In this document: positions 33,903 through 46,391 of the stretch, one piece after another | How positions within the stretch are numbered: position 1 is the first letter of the stretch | Layout of the letters: the number at the start of each line of letters is the position of its first letter | Assembly: GCF_000224145.3 (NCBI RefSeq) | Contig: NC_020166.2 | Location: forward strand, 4,120,939 to 4,184,938 | Direction: 5' to 3' | Length of the DNA: 64,000 nucleotides | From: Ciona intestinalis | Lineage: Eukaryota; Chordata; Ascidiacea; Phlebobranchia; Cionidae | Program-made: the position numbers and the translations under genes | Notes under the pieces: model-generated | Databases searched by the model: none | What the model was told of the DNA's origin: nothing | Seen by the model: the letters and a program-made list of their open reading frames with translations, nothing else

Positions 33903-34494
33903 ATGGTTAAAGGACCCAAGCCGTCACACGTTACGTCGTGTCGCTTTTCACCACATCAAAGACCTGTTGAGAAATTACGAAAAAAATCACAGAATCTGCA
34001 CGAAAACAAAACATCGGAAAAAGAAGAACTTATGTAAGTAACTGTTTATGTTTTTGTATTCTTTTGCACTTCAGTAAGTCTATATTGTATTATAATACAC
34101 ATTTAAAAAAATGATTAAATGTATTTTTATTCCAAAGGAAGCTGTATCAACAATTAAGTAACATCATTCCGTCCTGTCGCAACAAATGTACATCCAGTGT
34201 TGACATTGTAGTTAGTGCCGTAGATTACATTCGTGAACTACATTCTTTACTTGAAAACACCAATGTTGAATCTTCGCATGAATTCAGATTTTCGAAGCTC
34301 AACGTGGTAATTTCTATTTTCTTTATTAAATTTGAAAGAAATGTTTACTAACTTCTATTGTATAAACTTTAATTTGTATAATGAACGATTGAACAAAATA
34401 TACGAATCAAATGCTCTTTTTATATTTGGAAGATATTGCAGTCAGTCTGTTGCAAAATAACGAATAATTTCTTTTTCAGGCGTTCTCTTCGTAG
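33903..34494 (+). CDS. Id/Emc-like HLH protein (gene B)
   Basis: Three exons: 33903-34033, 34138-34306 and 34480-34494, ending FSS at a TAG; phases close and give 104 residues. The HLH spans about residues 43-82: MKLYQQLSNIIPSCRN for helix 1, then SSVDIVVSAVDYIRELHSLL for helix 2. The segment before helix 1 (NLHENKTSEKEEL) lacks the ER-x-R signature of bHLH basic regions, although a Lys/Arg patch (EKLRKKSQN) lies further upstream. Like gene A it starts MVK and splits just at helix 1, so the two are paralogs. Expected to dimerise with bHLH factors and block DNA binding. The intron between exons 1 and 2 is only 104 bp. Confidence 0.68.
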
Positions 34495-34698
34495 GGTTGC
34501 GAGCTAAAGTCATTTGGATTCGAAAAGTAAAAGTGATGTAAGTAGCCTTCATTCTGTATCGACAACCTAGAATTTTTGGTCATTTTCCATGTATGTGTCT
34601 TTGACGTTAATGCTCTTTCGTATATAGATCGCCGTGCTGGGAGATTCGGCAAAGGAATGGCAACCTGGGCGAATACTGAAAGTTCTTAGGCTGATCAA

Positions 34699-34892
34699 AT
34701 AGTAGAGTCGGAAAGATAGTCACTTTTTCATTCTATTTTCTCGTCCCATTTGTTAGTAAACAAAGAGCATTCAAAGAATTATAACCTGTATAAGAATTCC
34801 TCACGTCTTATATGGTACGTTGTTAATAGTTTAAAACACGATCAGGATATTTGGATAACATATGTGCTAAAGATGTCCCATCTTACCCCACA
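34699..34892 (+). mobile_element. TIR-MITE copy, likely in the 3' region of HLH gene B
   Basis: Left end ATAGTAGAGTCGGAAAGATA, right end AGATGTCCCATCTTACCCCA; forward core CATTCTATTTTCTCGTCCCA. An AATAAA lies further on, near 35070, so the element could be part of the gene B 3' UTR. Confidence 0.75.
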
Positions 34893-35349
34893 AAACAATA
34901 TTATTGTTACGGCAGTGTTCAACATATCTAACAAATGCATTTTTATTATAATATTAACTATAAAGGCCTACGCATTATATGTTGTTTGCAGGTCAATCAA
35001 TGTTTCCAAACAAACTGTCTATTATAAAATCAGTATGTTTTGCACTGGAAGTCCATTGTTATATATTGCATAATAAAACAGAAATTAACCTAGAAATACT
35101 ATTCTGTTTGCGGTAATTTTCACTTCGGTAATTTAATATATATGTTAAAATGCGGGTTTAATTCATTATTTTGGTTTTGCTGGCATATACAAAAAGAGTA
35201 AAGAAGAGATTAATCGGTATAGGTTTCGAACCTATATTAGGGGTTAAGGTTTGTCGATAAAGGGTCCATTGATGAATGATTAAGCCGCTACTGTTTTTTT
35301 AAACGGCTTTGCCGACTTCTGAGGTGACGTGGGAAGTCAAATTGTTTCA

Positions 35350-35534
35350 TATAGTAGGGTGGGGTCAAATAAGGTAGCTTATTTATTTTTTTTCGTCCTT
35401 TTTGGTAGTAAACAAAACATTCAAAGAATTATAAAACCACGACTTCCGTAGACCGGTGTTAATTGTTTAAAACACGATCAGGATATATGGATGTTATGTG
35501 CTAAAGGTCCCCCGTCTACCCCAACCTTACTGTA
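35350..35534 (+). mobile_element. TIR-MITE copy
   Basis: Left end TATAGTAGGGTGGGGTCAAA, right end CCGTCTACCCCAACCTTACT; forward core. Confidence 0.85.
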
Positions 35535-36234
35535 TTCAATTTTAAAACGTTATACATTATTTGACTACGCCACTACGTGTTGTTGGATTGGTGATTCAAA
35601 CTTGCAAACCACAAAATTTCCGCAGTTCAACGAGCATTCTAAATAAGCCTGATGTCACTATGCTTTTTTAGCCATTGAAAAAATGGTATTCCTTCAACGT
35701 CGAATTTCAATACTTACAACACTAACCGCCTTAGTCGCGTTTTGTTGGACCGTGAGAATATATACTGTCGAACATTACTGTAACATTTTTTGTTTATCAT
35801 TTAATGGGGGCGAATGAAGATTTAAAAAAGGACCTTTCCCATCTTCCCTTAACCTACTATACTAAATTGTAAAACCAGTGTACTGTGTACCAATATCCAA
35901 AACACATATTTAATACGCATGCTAAGCCCAACTACACATTTACTTAATGGAGAAATAAAATTCGAACTGTACCGCCGTTTCTAGCACAAGATCGATGCTT
36001 GAGTATCCAGTTGCAATCACGATTACGACGTATTAGGTATCTGATCGATTTACATATTCCTCATTTGTTCTTTAATGCATTACATGAATTTTGGAGGTTT
36101 CAGTTGATGGATCCGTTCGTCAAACATATAGGCAGCGAGACAACATCTTCAAATCTATAGACCTTCCAGCTAATTAGACTGTAAAGAAGTGACCCTTTAC
36201 TTAATCCAACGCAGGTATAAGCCACTTTCCAAAA
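35535..36234. other. Intergenic with a MITE right end
   Basis: The stretch 35831-35866 is an isolated right end (CCCATCTTCCCTTAACCTAC). A short frame at 35683 (MVFLQRRISILTTLTALVAF) has a signal-anchor look, but no continuing exon is visible. Confidence 0.4.
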
Positions 36235-36925
36235 ATGATTGCAAAGCTAACAGCTGATTGCCAGGATAACCAGTTGACTCACTTGGACGATTGTCGAGTC
36301 TACACGACCCATGTTATTTTTAAAGCAAATAGACCAGAAAAAAACAAAGAACCAGTATACAGCAGAAGAGTTTCCGGAATGAACACGGTAAGTTCTCTTT
36401 ATAAGTTATGTTACAATAAGTTGTTTCAGTTTCTATAATAAATATATAACTGTATATTATAGTTGTTTTAGTTTCTATAATGAATGTATAACTGTATTTT
36501 GACAATTGTTATTGCAGATCTCGCCTTCTCCACCCAATAACTATCAACTACGACCTGCAATATGTAGTGCGTTGATATTCCTTGCAGTTGTTTTTGGTGG
36601 AGTTGTTTGCATGGTCGTTAATTCCACAAATACGAAGCCGCGATTGGAATACTTATTATTAGGAGTCACTTGTTTAGGAATTGGAACTATCGCAACAAGT
36701 GTTTCCATTATTTGTTTTGTATTAAAGCAGTCTCGTGTCATTGAAAAAATACCACCAAATAAGGCACCGCCTCCAAAGTCGGTACCGTTTGTAGTGGACC
36801 GACTTATGGCAAGAGCAGCAACCAATTTGGAATATCGAGCTTGTGAGGACCTGCTTTCCTCAAACACTGTGCGACCAAGCACAACAATGCACTGTGCATA
36901 CAAAAGCAATTATCATGTTGTTTAG
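36235..36925 (+). CDS. Small two-helix membrane protein, family unknown
   Basis: Exons 36235-36387 and 36518-36925 join in phase 0, giving 186 residues. Residues 1-60 are polar and likely cytosolic. Two hydrophobic segments follow, AICSALIFLAVVFGGVVCMV (about 64-84) and YLLLGVTCLGIGTIATSVSI into ICFVL (about 94-119), separated by a short polar loop with a possible N-glycosylation site (NST). The tail contains a proline-rich IPPNKAPPPKSVPF stretch. No signal peptide precedes the first helix. The layout resembles small two-pass TMEM proteins, but I do not recognise the family. The start is the first ATG of the first exon. Confidence 0.65.
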
Positions 36926-37280
36926 AATATTTCTGTTAATGGTACGGTATACTGGATTTTTCCGTTAATATGAAACAGCAGCATAAAATTATATTTACTG
37001 AACGCCTATGAATTCTGTTTTAAAAATGTGCGAAAACTTATTGTCTGGAGTATCATGTGTTGTTATGTACTGTACATATTCTATTCAATCTGGTTAAAGT
37101 CATTATCCTGGGATTCAATTAGATTTGACAAATCATCTCTTCATAAGCTGTAACTAACCAGCAGCTGTAGCTCCCCGTTATGCAGTAAAAACCAAACATA
37201 CTATTAATTATTTTTCGGAAAAATTGTTTCACTTATACATTAAAGAATAAAAACATTGGTATTGGCCACCCAAAAAAGAT

Positions 37281-37480
37281 GTAGTAGGGTGGGGGAAGGT
37301 GGGACACATTTTCATTCTATTTTCTCGTCCCATGTATATTAATAGTGAACGAAGAAAATTCAAAGAATTATAAAACCGTATTCCCACGACACCCGCGTAG
37401 ATCGTTGGTAATAGTTCAAAACACGATCCAGATAATAAAATTTTAATCGCAAACGGTGTCCCATCCTCCCCACCCTATAG
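37281..37480 (+). mobile_element. TIR-MITE copy
   Basis: Left end GTAGTAGGGTGGGGGAAGGT, right end GTGTCCCATCCTCCCCACCC; forward core. Confidence 0.85.
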
Positions 37481-37762
37481 GTAGTATATAAAGAGCGCAA
37501 TTGCCTAGTTTATAGCCAGTGACCTAATCTCTCAGTTAATATCCAACGCCCACTTCATGTTCGCAAACATCCCAAGGTGCGCAGCGTTGCATTGCATGTG
37601 CAATAGCGCCCGGTACCAATTCAACGATCTGCCACTGAACGTATGCTCTGTCCAAGTTGTCAGTCACACACACAAGTTCAAAAGTCACAAAGATGGATTT
37701 ACATTCATTTATTTATTTAGGCCTATACTTATTAACCTTAATATATCGGCAACTAAAAAGTT

Positions 37763-38092
37763 TATACAGTAGGGTGGGGGAAGATGAGAATGAGTGAATG
37801 AATGAATGAATGAAAATTTCGTCTCTTCGGTCACGATAACGAAGAACAAGAGAGTTTGTAAAAAGCGAAAAGACGGGTAGTAACGGACATCTTTTCATTC
37901 TATTTTTTTTCATTCTAGAGACATCTTTTTATTCTATTTTCTTGTCCCATTTAGTAGTAAACAAGGTACACTAAAAGAATTATGAAACCGTTTTCCTCGA
38001 CTGCAATATACCGTTGTTAATTGTTTAAAACTTGATCAGGATACTTGGATATTATGTGCTAAAGATGTCTCATCTTCCCCCACAGCACTATA
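37763..38092 (+). mobile_element. TIR-MITE copy interrupted by a (TGAA)n insertion
   Basis: Left end TATACAGTAGGGTGGGGGAA, right end CATCTTCCCCCACAGCACTA. About 130 bp of (TGAA)n plus unrelated sequence sits between 37790 and 37910, after which the CATTCTATTTT core start appears twice. Confidence 0.75.
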
Positions 38093-38366
38093 GGACATAA
38101 TATGTCAAAATTAGGATGGAAATAAATTTAAAAAAAGGCAAAAACAACTTTCCGACAAAGTGAAATATATATTGTCACTAAAGGGCTCAATAAGATATTG
38201 TTGAAAATGGTCTCAAAAAACTCTGCTTTGTATACTTTACATTAGAACCGCCTTGGTTGCTAACGCTGCTTGCTTTCCTTGTGGTTATTATATAACTGTG
38301 CGCGCGTAGTTTGTTTTTAAATTTGTACTTGAAGCAAAAGTATTCTATAAAGGGTTGGCTTTAAAC

Positions 38367-41300
38367 ATGTATATCACCGAACAAGAGCTGAGTGGCTTTG
38401 ACACATATAAGGTAAAGTGTTACGTACTTACGTTTTTGTTACTGTAATTATATACATTCGAGATTTATTTGCGGCCCCGTAGCATAGTTGAACAGTTGGT
38501 TAGCGCGCCTGCATGTAATACCCTTTTTTGCATGGTAAAAAATTCATGAGAATAGCAATCCGCATTAACTCGTCATTTGATAATTCGCTAACAGCCTAAT
38601 TTTGCATGGTCATTGGTTAATGCGCGTATCAAAATTAAGTTAGCTTACTTTACCGCAACGTTGTTAAACCTAGTGTATAACATAATTTCTGATAGCTTGC
38701 GTTGTTATTACCATCTAAAAGCTGTAAAAATAATACCTGATAAAGATTAGGCTTAAAGTGAAACTGTACTTCCACGATACTTTTCTTTACTTGCATAATG
38801 CGAGTAACAACCAACCTTCTACACCAGATGACGCGCTTATGACGTTATGCATGTTCACTTAGTTTTTGCAAGTAAATATGCAAGTATTACGCGCACAAAA
38901 GTTTCCATGCAAAAGAGTATAAGCCAGATCCAGAAGTAATGGGTTCAAGGCACGATGCCAGAGAAGTAATGGGTTCAAGGCTCGTCACCATTGTAGGCAT
39001 ATGTGTCCTTGGGCAAGACACTAAACGGCAATTGCTTCAACCCAGTGGCCACTAGACTCCTTAATGGGTTGTTCAAATTATCAGCACATAAAACCAGCCT
39101 ATGCTGTAATGTATCAGAGAATGCTTCTCCAGTGCTCCATTCATTTAATTTTGTTAAATTTAATTTTTAAGCAGTTTTGTTTTTCCGTCAATTTTTTTTA
39201 TAGATTATGGTTCTGTTTATTTGCTGTTTAATGATGCGACTTCTTTACCCAAAAAGTTAATGAAAACTCTGTTTCTTAACAGTATAGTTGCAAAGACACT
39301 TCCCCGCTTTCCAACTATGTGATGCACCCATTCTGGAACGAAGCAGTTAAGGTTTAACATGCTGGATATATATATAGTATTATTTCGCTTAAAAAAAAGT
39401 TGTCTTATGCGAGTAATCCTATTGTTTGGGCATTTTGTTTATTTCAAATATATACATAATATATAAATTATGACTATGATATATCATGTTTTGTTCTCTA
39501 ATTCCCTTGTGCCTAAACCTTTTAAGACGTCCTGCTTAATTCAATGTAATAATAATTAATTTATTGCAGCTTTTCCCTCGTTGGTTGGCTCCGAATGTAA
39601 TGACATTTGGAGGTTTTGTGTTGCTAATTTTACAATACATTTTGCTGTGGTACTTCGATCCAACATACTATGCCAGCACAGCAGACATTGCTTATCCTCC
39701 CATTCCTACATGGGTGTGGTGGTTCAGTTTGTTTGCTCAATTCTTCTCACATACTTTAGGTAATATTTAGTTTAGTTCAATTTTCAATAAGATAAGTGTG
39801 GCTTAGGATTGAAAAGGTGAAAAAAAATCCCACCTCTCCATTTGTGTCAGTGTTTAAATTTTGTTTCCTAGAATTGAAATTCCTTTTGTAAGTCATCTTC
39901 TAATTTTAAAATATATCAAATAGCCTATATGCTTAAACAGAGGTTGAATTAGTGGCTGAACGATGGCATTTTACTCCTTGTTCAAATACACCGGTACACA
40001 TGTTTGTAGTGACAGTTACTCTTGTAACAATGTTTTCCTAAATGATAATGTCTCAAACAATTATTTCCTCGAAAGAAATAGTATAATAATTTAATTCTGT
40101 TTAATCAATACTATGTTTGAAATAAGTTTTGGCCATTGTTTTTGCATGGCATATTAATAATGTGACCATATCCAATATAGGCTATGCTTTTAAAAACTGG
40201 GATTTAAGTATACATACATTCATGAGCAAAATCATAATGTAACTATTGAACTATATATAAAGTTGGTATGTTTTATATCCAGATCATGAATTCCTAAATC
40301 GGTATTGTGACAGAAATAGCCGGCAAGGCAATTCATATTGTTTCGTATACAATTAACGTCTTAATTAATTTCTATTATGGCGCAAACAACCAATATGTAA
40401 ATCTGTAGTATAGCGTAACAATCAATGAATGTTAGATTTTTTTTAGAAAACCCTGCAAACATTTAAATTACTTCTAGATTACAGTAAAGCTATTAGTGCG
40501 TAAACACAAGTAGTCAGTGAGGTTTATTGCTCATTTATTGTCATGTAAACCGATACGTAAATAAGACCTTCCTCAATGTGCAGCATGAACTATACCGAGA
40601 AAATGTAAACATTTCTGACATAAAAGTTTGGCAACATTTTTTTGCTGCTAATTCGTACCCCGTATGGTATTATGGTTGGTAAGCATAGTTACTAATACAA
40701 TGTAAACGAATTTTTGAGCTTTTTGCTTTCAATTCAAATTTATACACTACCACTACACAAACACAGTAATAGTGACAGATTGACAAGAATATAAATCAAA
40801 ACTTTTTCTCCCAATTGTGTAAAGATGGATGTGATGGAAAACAAGCGCGAAGAACTGGAACTTCATCTCCACTTGGTGAACTGTTTGATCATGGGATCGA
40901 TTCATGGTGTGTCTCTCTTTTTACACTCAACATTTTGTCAGTGTTTGGACGAGACCTTGCACCAGGTATTCCTAATTTCCTGATACATATTTAAAAAAAT
41001 ATTGCATTTAGTTTTAGAATTAGTGAACACATAATTTTATTCTGACGCCTAAGCTTGGTTAGGTGAGACCTGTCAAAAAAAAAACTGGGAATAGAATCTG
41101 CTGGTCAAAGAGTTAAACCACAAATCCAACCCACAGCCATTCAATAAATACACTTTCAATTTTATTTATTATAAAAAAAACTTATTAAAAAAATAAAACA
41201 CAAAAGTAATAATACTTTATTAATATTATTATTTCGATTTTGCTCTTCTAGCCATGTACAATAATCTGTATTTGTCTACAACGGTCAAAATTCTTAATTA

Positions 41301-43675
41301 AAGAAATCTACTATGGTTTACTGGTTTCTATGCTTGTTTAACATTTTTGTTTAGTTTCATTGATGTATTCTGTACAATGCATGACTTTGATGACATTCCT
41401 TCTCTCACACTGGGAAAAATATAACACTGGAATTTTATTTTTGCCATGGGCCTATGATCTCAGCCAAGTGGTAAGATAGAAGTGTAACTGTATTTTACCA
41501 GGTTATGCACAGTGTATTGTCGTGTTCAGGTTAATGTGTTGTAAAACTTTGCTTAAAAAAGTAAATGTCGAAAGTAAAAAATGCTGTTTCAAGTTAGTTT
41601 AATCATCTGGACGTTTTATAAATCAGTTAATTTAAAAAACAATCATAAAAGAAAATAGTTTTGCCAAATGAAACTTTAAGTTAATTTAATTTATGTTAGT
41701 GTGTTGTGTATATAATTATAGTTTGATGCTAAAAACATTAAATTAAATTTGTGTTTATACATTACTAATTATTTAATAACAAATTACCTCACTAATTCGA
41801 CACTTCCTAGTCACACCTCATCCACATTATCCCTTATTAATTTCAGTTGATGGCCATTGTTTACTTTATAACAGCTGTGAGTGGGGTTGGTGTATGGAGA
41901 GGAACCTTGCTTGGTTATGAAGTCACTATTTTGTTTAAAGTAGTGTTATATGGTAAATACCACTTTAAATGAATGTCAAAATGCCAAATTGCTAACATTC
42001 TCCTAACATGTTTGTTCTGTTGTTTCAGTTGCAACATTTGGTTTTGCTGTGCCTATGTGTCTGTACAACATATACATGTAAGTTTTAATTTTTTTGAAGT
42101 AATTATTCCTAATATTGTATATATATGAACACAGTACCACCATCAGTATATGTGAAATTCTTATTATTCTGCCTGTGCGATCAAAATTGTTTTTTTTATA
42201 TATTCCTGTATGTCTATATCATAGATGGATTGTGTGAATGCAAAACTTTTTTCCTACCTTAAATATTTAAATTGTGACAATCGAAACACAATATGAATTG
42301 AAAAAAAATTTAAACTTTAATAAAGTGAAGTTTATATACAAAAGTATTTTTTCCAAGATATTACAATTATTTCTGAACTTTCCTCATTATACTTAGGCTT
42401 ACAACAATAAAACCAGATGGTTTGAATTAATAATAATTTCTGATAGAACAACAAAATTAAAAAATGTAGGTTTTATAGATAAAAACTGTATACTGAACAT
42501 TCATGCATGCAGTATGCTACACTATTTATCAATATTTCAAATTACAGAGCCAATAAAAATGGAACTGGCAAAAACCTGACATTTTATGAAGGTTCATTAC
42601 CACTTCTCTCACCACTGTTGAGCTTCACAATCCTCACAACATGGATCTATATTTCGCCATCAAACGTGTTGAGCACAAATCCAAGGATTTTCATGTTGAT
42701 AATTAGTGTTCTATTTTCTAATATTCTTGTGAGTATATTGAATTAAAAAAATAGTTTGTTACGAACATAAAGCAGTATTTCATACTCCTTGCATTTAATG
42801 TAAACTAAAGTAAATTATAAAATGTATATAGTAGGGCGGGAGAAGACTAGACATCTTTGGCACTTAATATCCAAGTAACCTGATTGTGTTTTAAACAATT
42901 AACAACGGTCTGTGGGAATCTGGAGGATACGGTTATATATTTTTTTAACATTCTCGGTTTACTAGCAAGTTTAACGAGAAAATAGAATTAAAATGTGTCC
43001 CATCTTCCCCATTGTACTATATAACAGTTTTGTACTTTGGAATGTACATTGACAAATATTAGCTTAGTTATATTCACTTGACTGACATGATTAATTCGTC
43101 ACAGTGCCGATTAATTGTGTCACAAATGTCAAATACTCGATGCCAAGTTTTCAACAAATTTGTGTTTTTCATCGGGGCTGGATTCGCTGTTACTTTATAT
43201 TTCCACAATCCTGTTATTGAGAATTACATATTATTGACCCTTGCTATTGGACTCACAGTGGCTCACATACATTATGCTATAACTGTGGTGAGTATCAATT
43301 GGTTAACATTAACGAAGCATTGCTATTTATTCCAGTGGTTGCAAGTTAAAAATTAATGTGTTTATATTTCTAAGCATTGCATTGCACAATATTTTGAATC
43401 TACTTAACTAGTAGTTAAAACAAACACTTGAAAACTATTTTTAGTAATGACCTGTAAATAATTTGTTTGATGAATACTCACATTTCCTGTGAACTTTGAT
43501 TAGTGATCATGTAGTATATGCTAATTCAGCAGATGGATATTGATCAAGATATTGATTTCAGGTTAACAAGCTCGCTGCTCATTTCGGAATCAAAGTTTTT
43601 TCAATAAAACAAGATTCGGATTGACATGCAGCACCCAGTGTGACTGCAAATGATGCAGTTCATGCTGGGGTTTGA
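38367..43675 (+). CDS. SELENOI: Ethanolaminephosphotransferase 1-like (SELENOI type), with in-frame TGA at the Sec position
   Basis: Transfers phosphoethanolamine from CDP-ethanolamine to diacylglycerol in the ER/Golgi membrane (Kennedy pathway). Ten exons: 38367-38411, 39283-39351, 39570-39759, 40825-40965, 41355-41470, 41847-41952, 42029-42077, 42548-42728, 43105-43287 and 43562-43624 or 43675. All phases close; 380 residues precede the TGA. The catalytic CDP-alcohol phosphotransferase motif DG-x2-AR-x8-G-x3-D-x3-D is seen in [15 protein letters not shown] then [10 protein letters not shown]. Many hydrophobic segments fit a multipass protein. The last exon reads [10 protein letters not shown] then TGA (43622-43624) and 16 more codons to a TGA at 43673; vertebrate SELENOI ends SDU plus about 10 residues, so the first TGA may be selenocysteine. 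I found no convincing SECIS between 43676 and 43895. Confidence 0.92.
38472..39095 (+). mobile_element. tRNA-derived SINE interrupted by another element (in SELENOI intron 1)
   Basis: The SINE head (GCGGCCCCGTAGCATAGTTG, GGTTAGCGCGCCTGCATGTA) stops at 38518 and resumes at about 38921 with CCAGAAGTAATGGGTTCAAG, TGTCCTTGGGCAAGACACTA and CTTAATGGGTTGTTCAAATT. A short stretch with the B-box-like GGGTTCAAGGC is duplicated at 38931-38975. Confidence 0.75.
38518..38920 (+). mobile_element. About 400-bp inverted-repeat element nested in the SINE
   Basis: Left end ATACCCTTTTTTGCATGG and right end CCATGCAAAAGAGTAT are inverted repeats, and the SINE continues on both sides. No ORF. Confidence 0.7.
42826..43022 (-). 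mobile_element. TIR-MITE copy in SELENOI intron 8
   Basis: Left end TATAGTAGGGCGGGAGAAGA, right end GTCCCATCTTCCCCATTGTA then CTATA; reversed core. Confidence 0.85.
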
Positions 43676-43895
43676 CATTTCTCAGGTTATTGATGTTTCA
43701 ATATGAGCTGGTATACGAAAACCCTGGAAGAGTTTTTCTTTATTACAAAGTGTCACTTCACATTGACATTCACCAGAAGCTGTTTATTATATACAAATTA
43801 AAACTTGGTCAAATATTTTACTATTTTAGTTCTTTCCTTATTTTAATATTGACAGAAAAATAACGCATTGATCTACTGTAACTCACTTACATTAC

Positions 43896-44756
43896 TTAAA
43901 GGGTCATACCAACGAAAAATGAAAATTTGTATATGGATAGAGATGCCCAAATGTGACCTAAAGGTACCATCAAAGTTTCCTAAAATAATACAGCTTTTAA
44001 AAAAATTGGTGAAAAAAACCCGCTTGAGTAAAAAAATCGGCTGTTTTGACAATGCATGGAATTTCCCATAAGAAAAAAATCACTCAATTTTGATCGTTTC
44101 TATTTTCTAAAATACCTCAAAAATAATTTTATTTCGGATTTGGTATAATTAATGCTTCTTCTTTGTGAATATATAGAAAAATGCAAACTTTATTATGTTT
44201 TAATTTTTCGATTGAACCTAACTACATACCAGATTATGCTGACTCAGCAATTGGTCAAATATTTAACATGAACAACTGACTTTTAATAAAGAAAATGGTA
44301 CAGTAGGTACCAGTGAGCAGTGAGACATATTGAACATTTTAATATAAAAAAAGCGTTAAAAGTTAACTAATATGAAAAAAGTGCTGAGTCAGCATATTAT
44401 GTAGCCATGTTCAATCGAAAATTAAAACATAATAAAGTTTATGTTTTACAATATTTTTTATATATGCTTAAAGAAGAAGCATTCATTATACCAAAACAGA
44501 TATAAAATTTAAATTTTCTCCATTATTTCAGAAACTAGAAATGATCACAAGTTAAGTGAAATTATTTCTAATGGGAAATCCCATGCATTGCGCCACGGCC
44601 AATTATTTTTTTACTCCAGCGGTTGAATTTGCGGTTTTGAAACTTATTTTTTCAAAAGCTGTTTCATATTTTGAAACTTCATTGGTACCTTTAGATCACA
44701 TTTGAGCATATCTATCAATACACAAATTTTGATTTTTCGTTGGTATGCCCCTTTAA
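43896..44756 (+). mobile_element. Long foldback MITE with TTAA target duplication
   Basis: Element 43900-44752 begins AGGGTCATACCAACGAAAAA and ends TTTTTCGTTGGTATGCCCCT; TTAA lies on both sides. The inverted similarity reaches at least 300 bp inwards: AAACTTTATTATGTTTTAAT near 44184 against its reverse near 44420, and TGCTGACTCAGCA against TGCTGAGTCAGCA. It shares the AGGG terminus and TTAA target with the 12400 element but not the internal sequence. Confidence 0.85.
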
Positions 44757-46390
44757 CAAAGTCTCGGTTTATCGAATGTAAATGTTCAAGGTGTTGTGTT
44801 GCATGTTTCGCACTGTTTTAGTTCAATTGTGCTGCTGGCTTCAAAAAGTTACATTCCGTTTTAAGAAGGTACTTTAAACTTCCTGTTCGTGTGGTATTGT
44901 ACCATTTCAAACGTTTGTGCACGTTTTCTTGCACCACTGAATATACTTATGTAAGTTGAGGGTAATGATTTCATATGTTCTATAACCTATCCTATACTGT
45001 CCTGTTTTATATTCGGTTATTATAATTAGGAATAATTATATAAACAGTTTTTCTATGTTAATGTGTTTTTCAATTAATGTTACAACTCAACTTATTTAAA
45101 AAAAACATAAATGTTTACAATATGGTTTGAGATCATTTTTCTTAAGTGTGTAAATGCAAGCAACGACCGTAGTTTGATCACGGGGTGTTGTATGTAACTT
45201 TGTGGGCAACTATTTGTTTAATGTATGGCTGATAATTTAGTCAACCCATTAGGGACCATCACAAATTGTTAATCTTGGGCTTGTGCGACCCATGTGTTGT
45301 CGCGCTCATCACGGTGCGAGTTAAGGATGCATTCAAAGTGTTATTGGAACCCCTTTCCTATTCGTTTACCTTTACCAGAATACTGGTCAACACCACATAG
45401 TGGCGAAAAACTCGGGTTTAGTCTGTTGCAAAGTCATAAAAACGTACAGTTTCCATGGCTTTGATCTGTTGTTTTAGGCTATCCTGACTGACTGACCATA
45501 GTGTGTATAAAGTGACAATCCATGGCGTACTCTGGCGTTCTAAAACGGGAATTGCGCACCATATGTAGGATAGTTTCACGTATACCTATGGTGCATGCTC
45601 AAGACTTACCACGTTCGTAATTCTGTGGATATGATTTGTTTATTTAAATGACTATTCGTTTTACGAATTAATACTTGGTGGTTTGAATCAATTACCATAA
45701 AGGATGGAATGCAGAAAGTATGATTAAATTTGACGAATGATCAAGCAGAAACTTAAATATACATTCTGCATACCACCAGAAGCGTCTTTCCCGAATCGCC
45801 CAGCACGTCTACAGTGCTGGTTGGAGCATCGAGCTATCTGGTATCTTCCAGTTTCCAAGCAAGTCAGCATATCCCATCCATGGGTGATACGACGCCGTGA
45901 AATATAGTTCAACTCTGGGAATCTACTCTTTAGATAAAACTTGCGCTTAGTTTTTTTTCACTAACTCTGTGGCCTAATTTTTTATTTTGATCTAAATATC
46001 GTTAATGCTTAGTTTTAGATGCGGTCAATAAATAATTCGACCTAAAAAAAACATAAAAAATTCAAAAACAAACAATCACACACAAAATTCGTATAGTAAT
46101 TCTTGAGCTGGCATGAGGTGCTATGAAACAAAACACCCGTGTTATTAAAATGTAAACTGTATTCTAGTTCCGTTTACTAGATTAAGCCAACAATTGTTCA
46201 CTGAGTAATCTGGTGGCGCTGAAGCCAAAATAAAGCTATATTAGGTTTGAAGCCGAACATTAAATGGTATTCGAAATATACTGATGCCAAGAACATCGGA
46301 CATTTGTTTCCCCCGCAAAGAAGAAACCATTAAAGTTTTGGATTGTTTACCTAAGTTTAAAATAAAAATGTTTGTGGTTTATTTAAAACT
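44757..46390. other. Intergenic between the two phosphotransferases
   Basis: No gene supported. A SINE tail fragment (reverse) sits at about 45228-45262 (GATAATTTAGTCAACCCATT). Confidence 0.4.
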
Positions 46391-46391
46391 A

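Larger units (their letters stand above)
36926..38366. other. Intergenic, two MITE copies
   Basis: No gene supported; the MITEs at 37281-37480 and 37763-38092 account for much of it. Confidence 0.45.

Noticed and set aside
35683-35820. Short frame with a signal-anchor-like start (MVFLQRRISILTTLTALVAF)
   Set aside because: Ends after about 45 codons with no donor site or following exon that I could support.
43703-43790. Candidate SECIS (ATGA...AAAA) after the SELENOI stop
   Set aside because: No 3' strand pairs with the stem after ATGA, and no well-placed GA is present.
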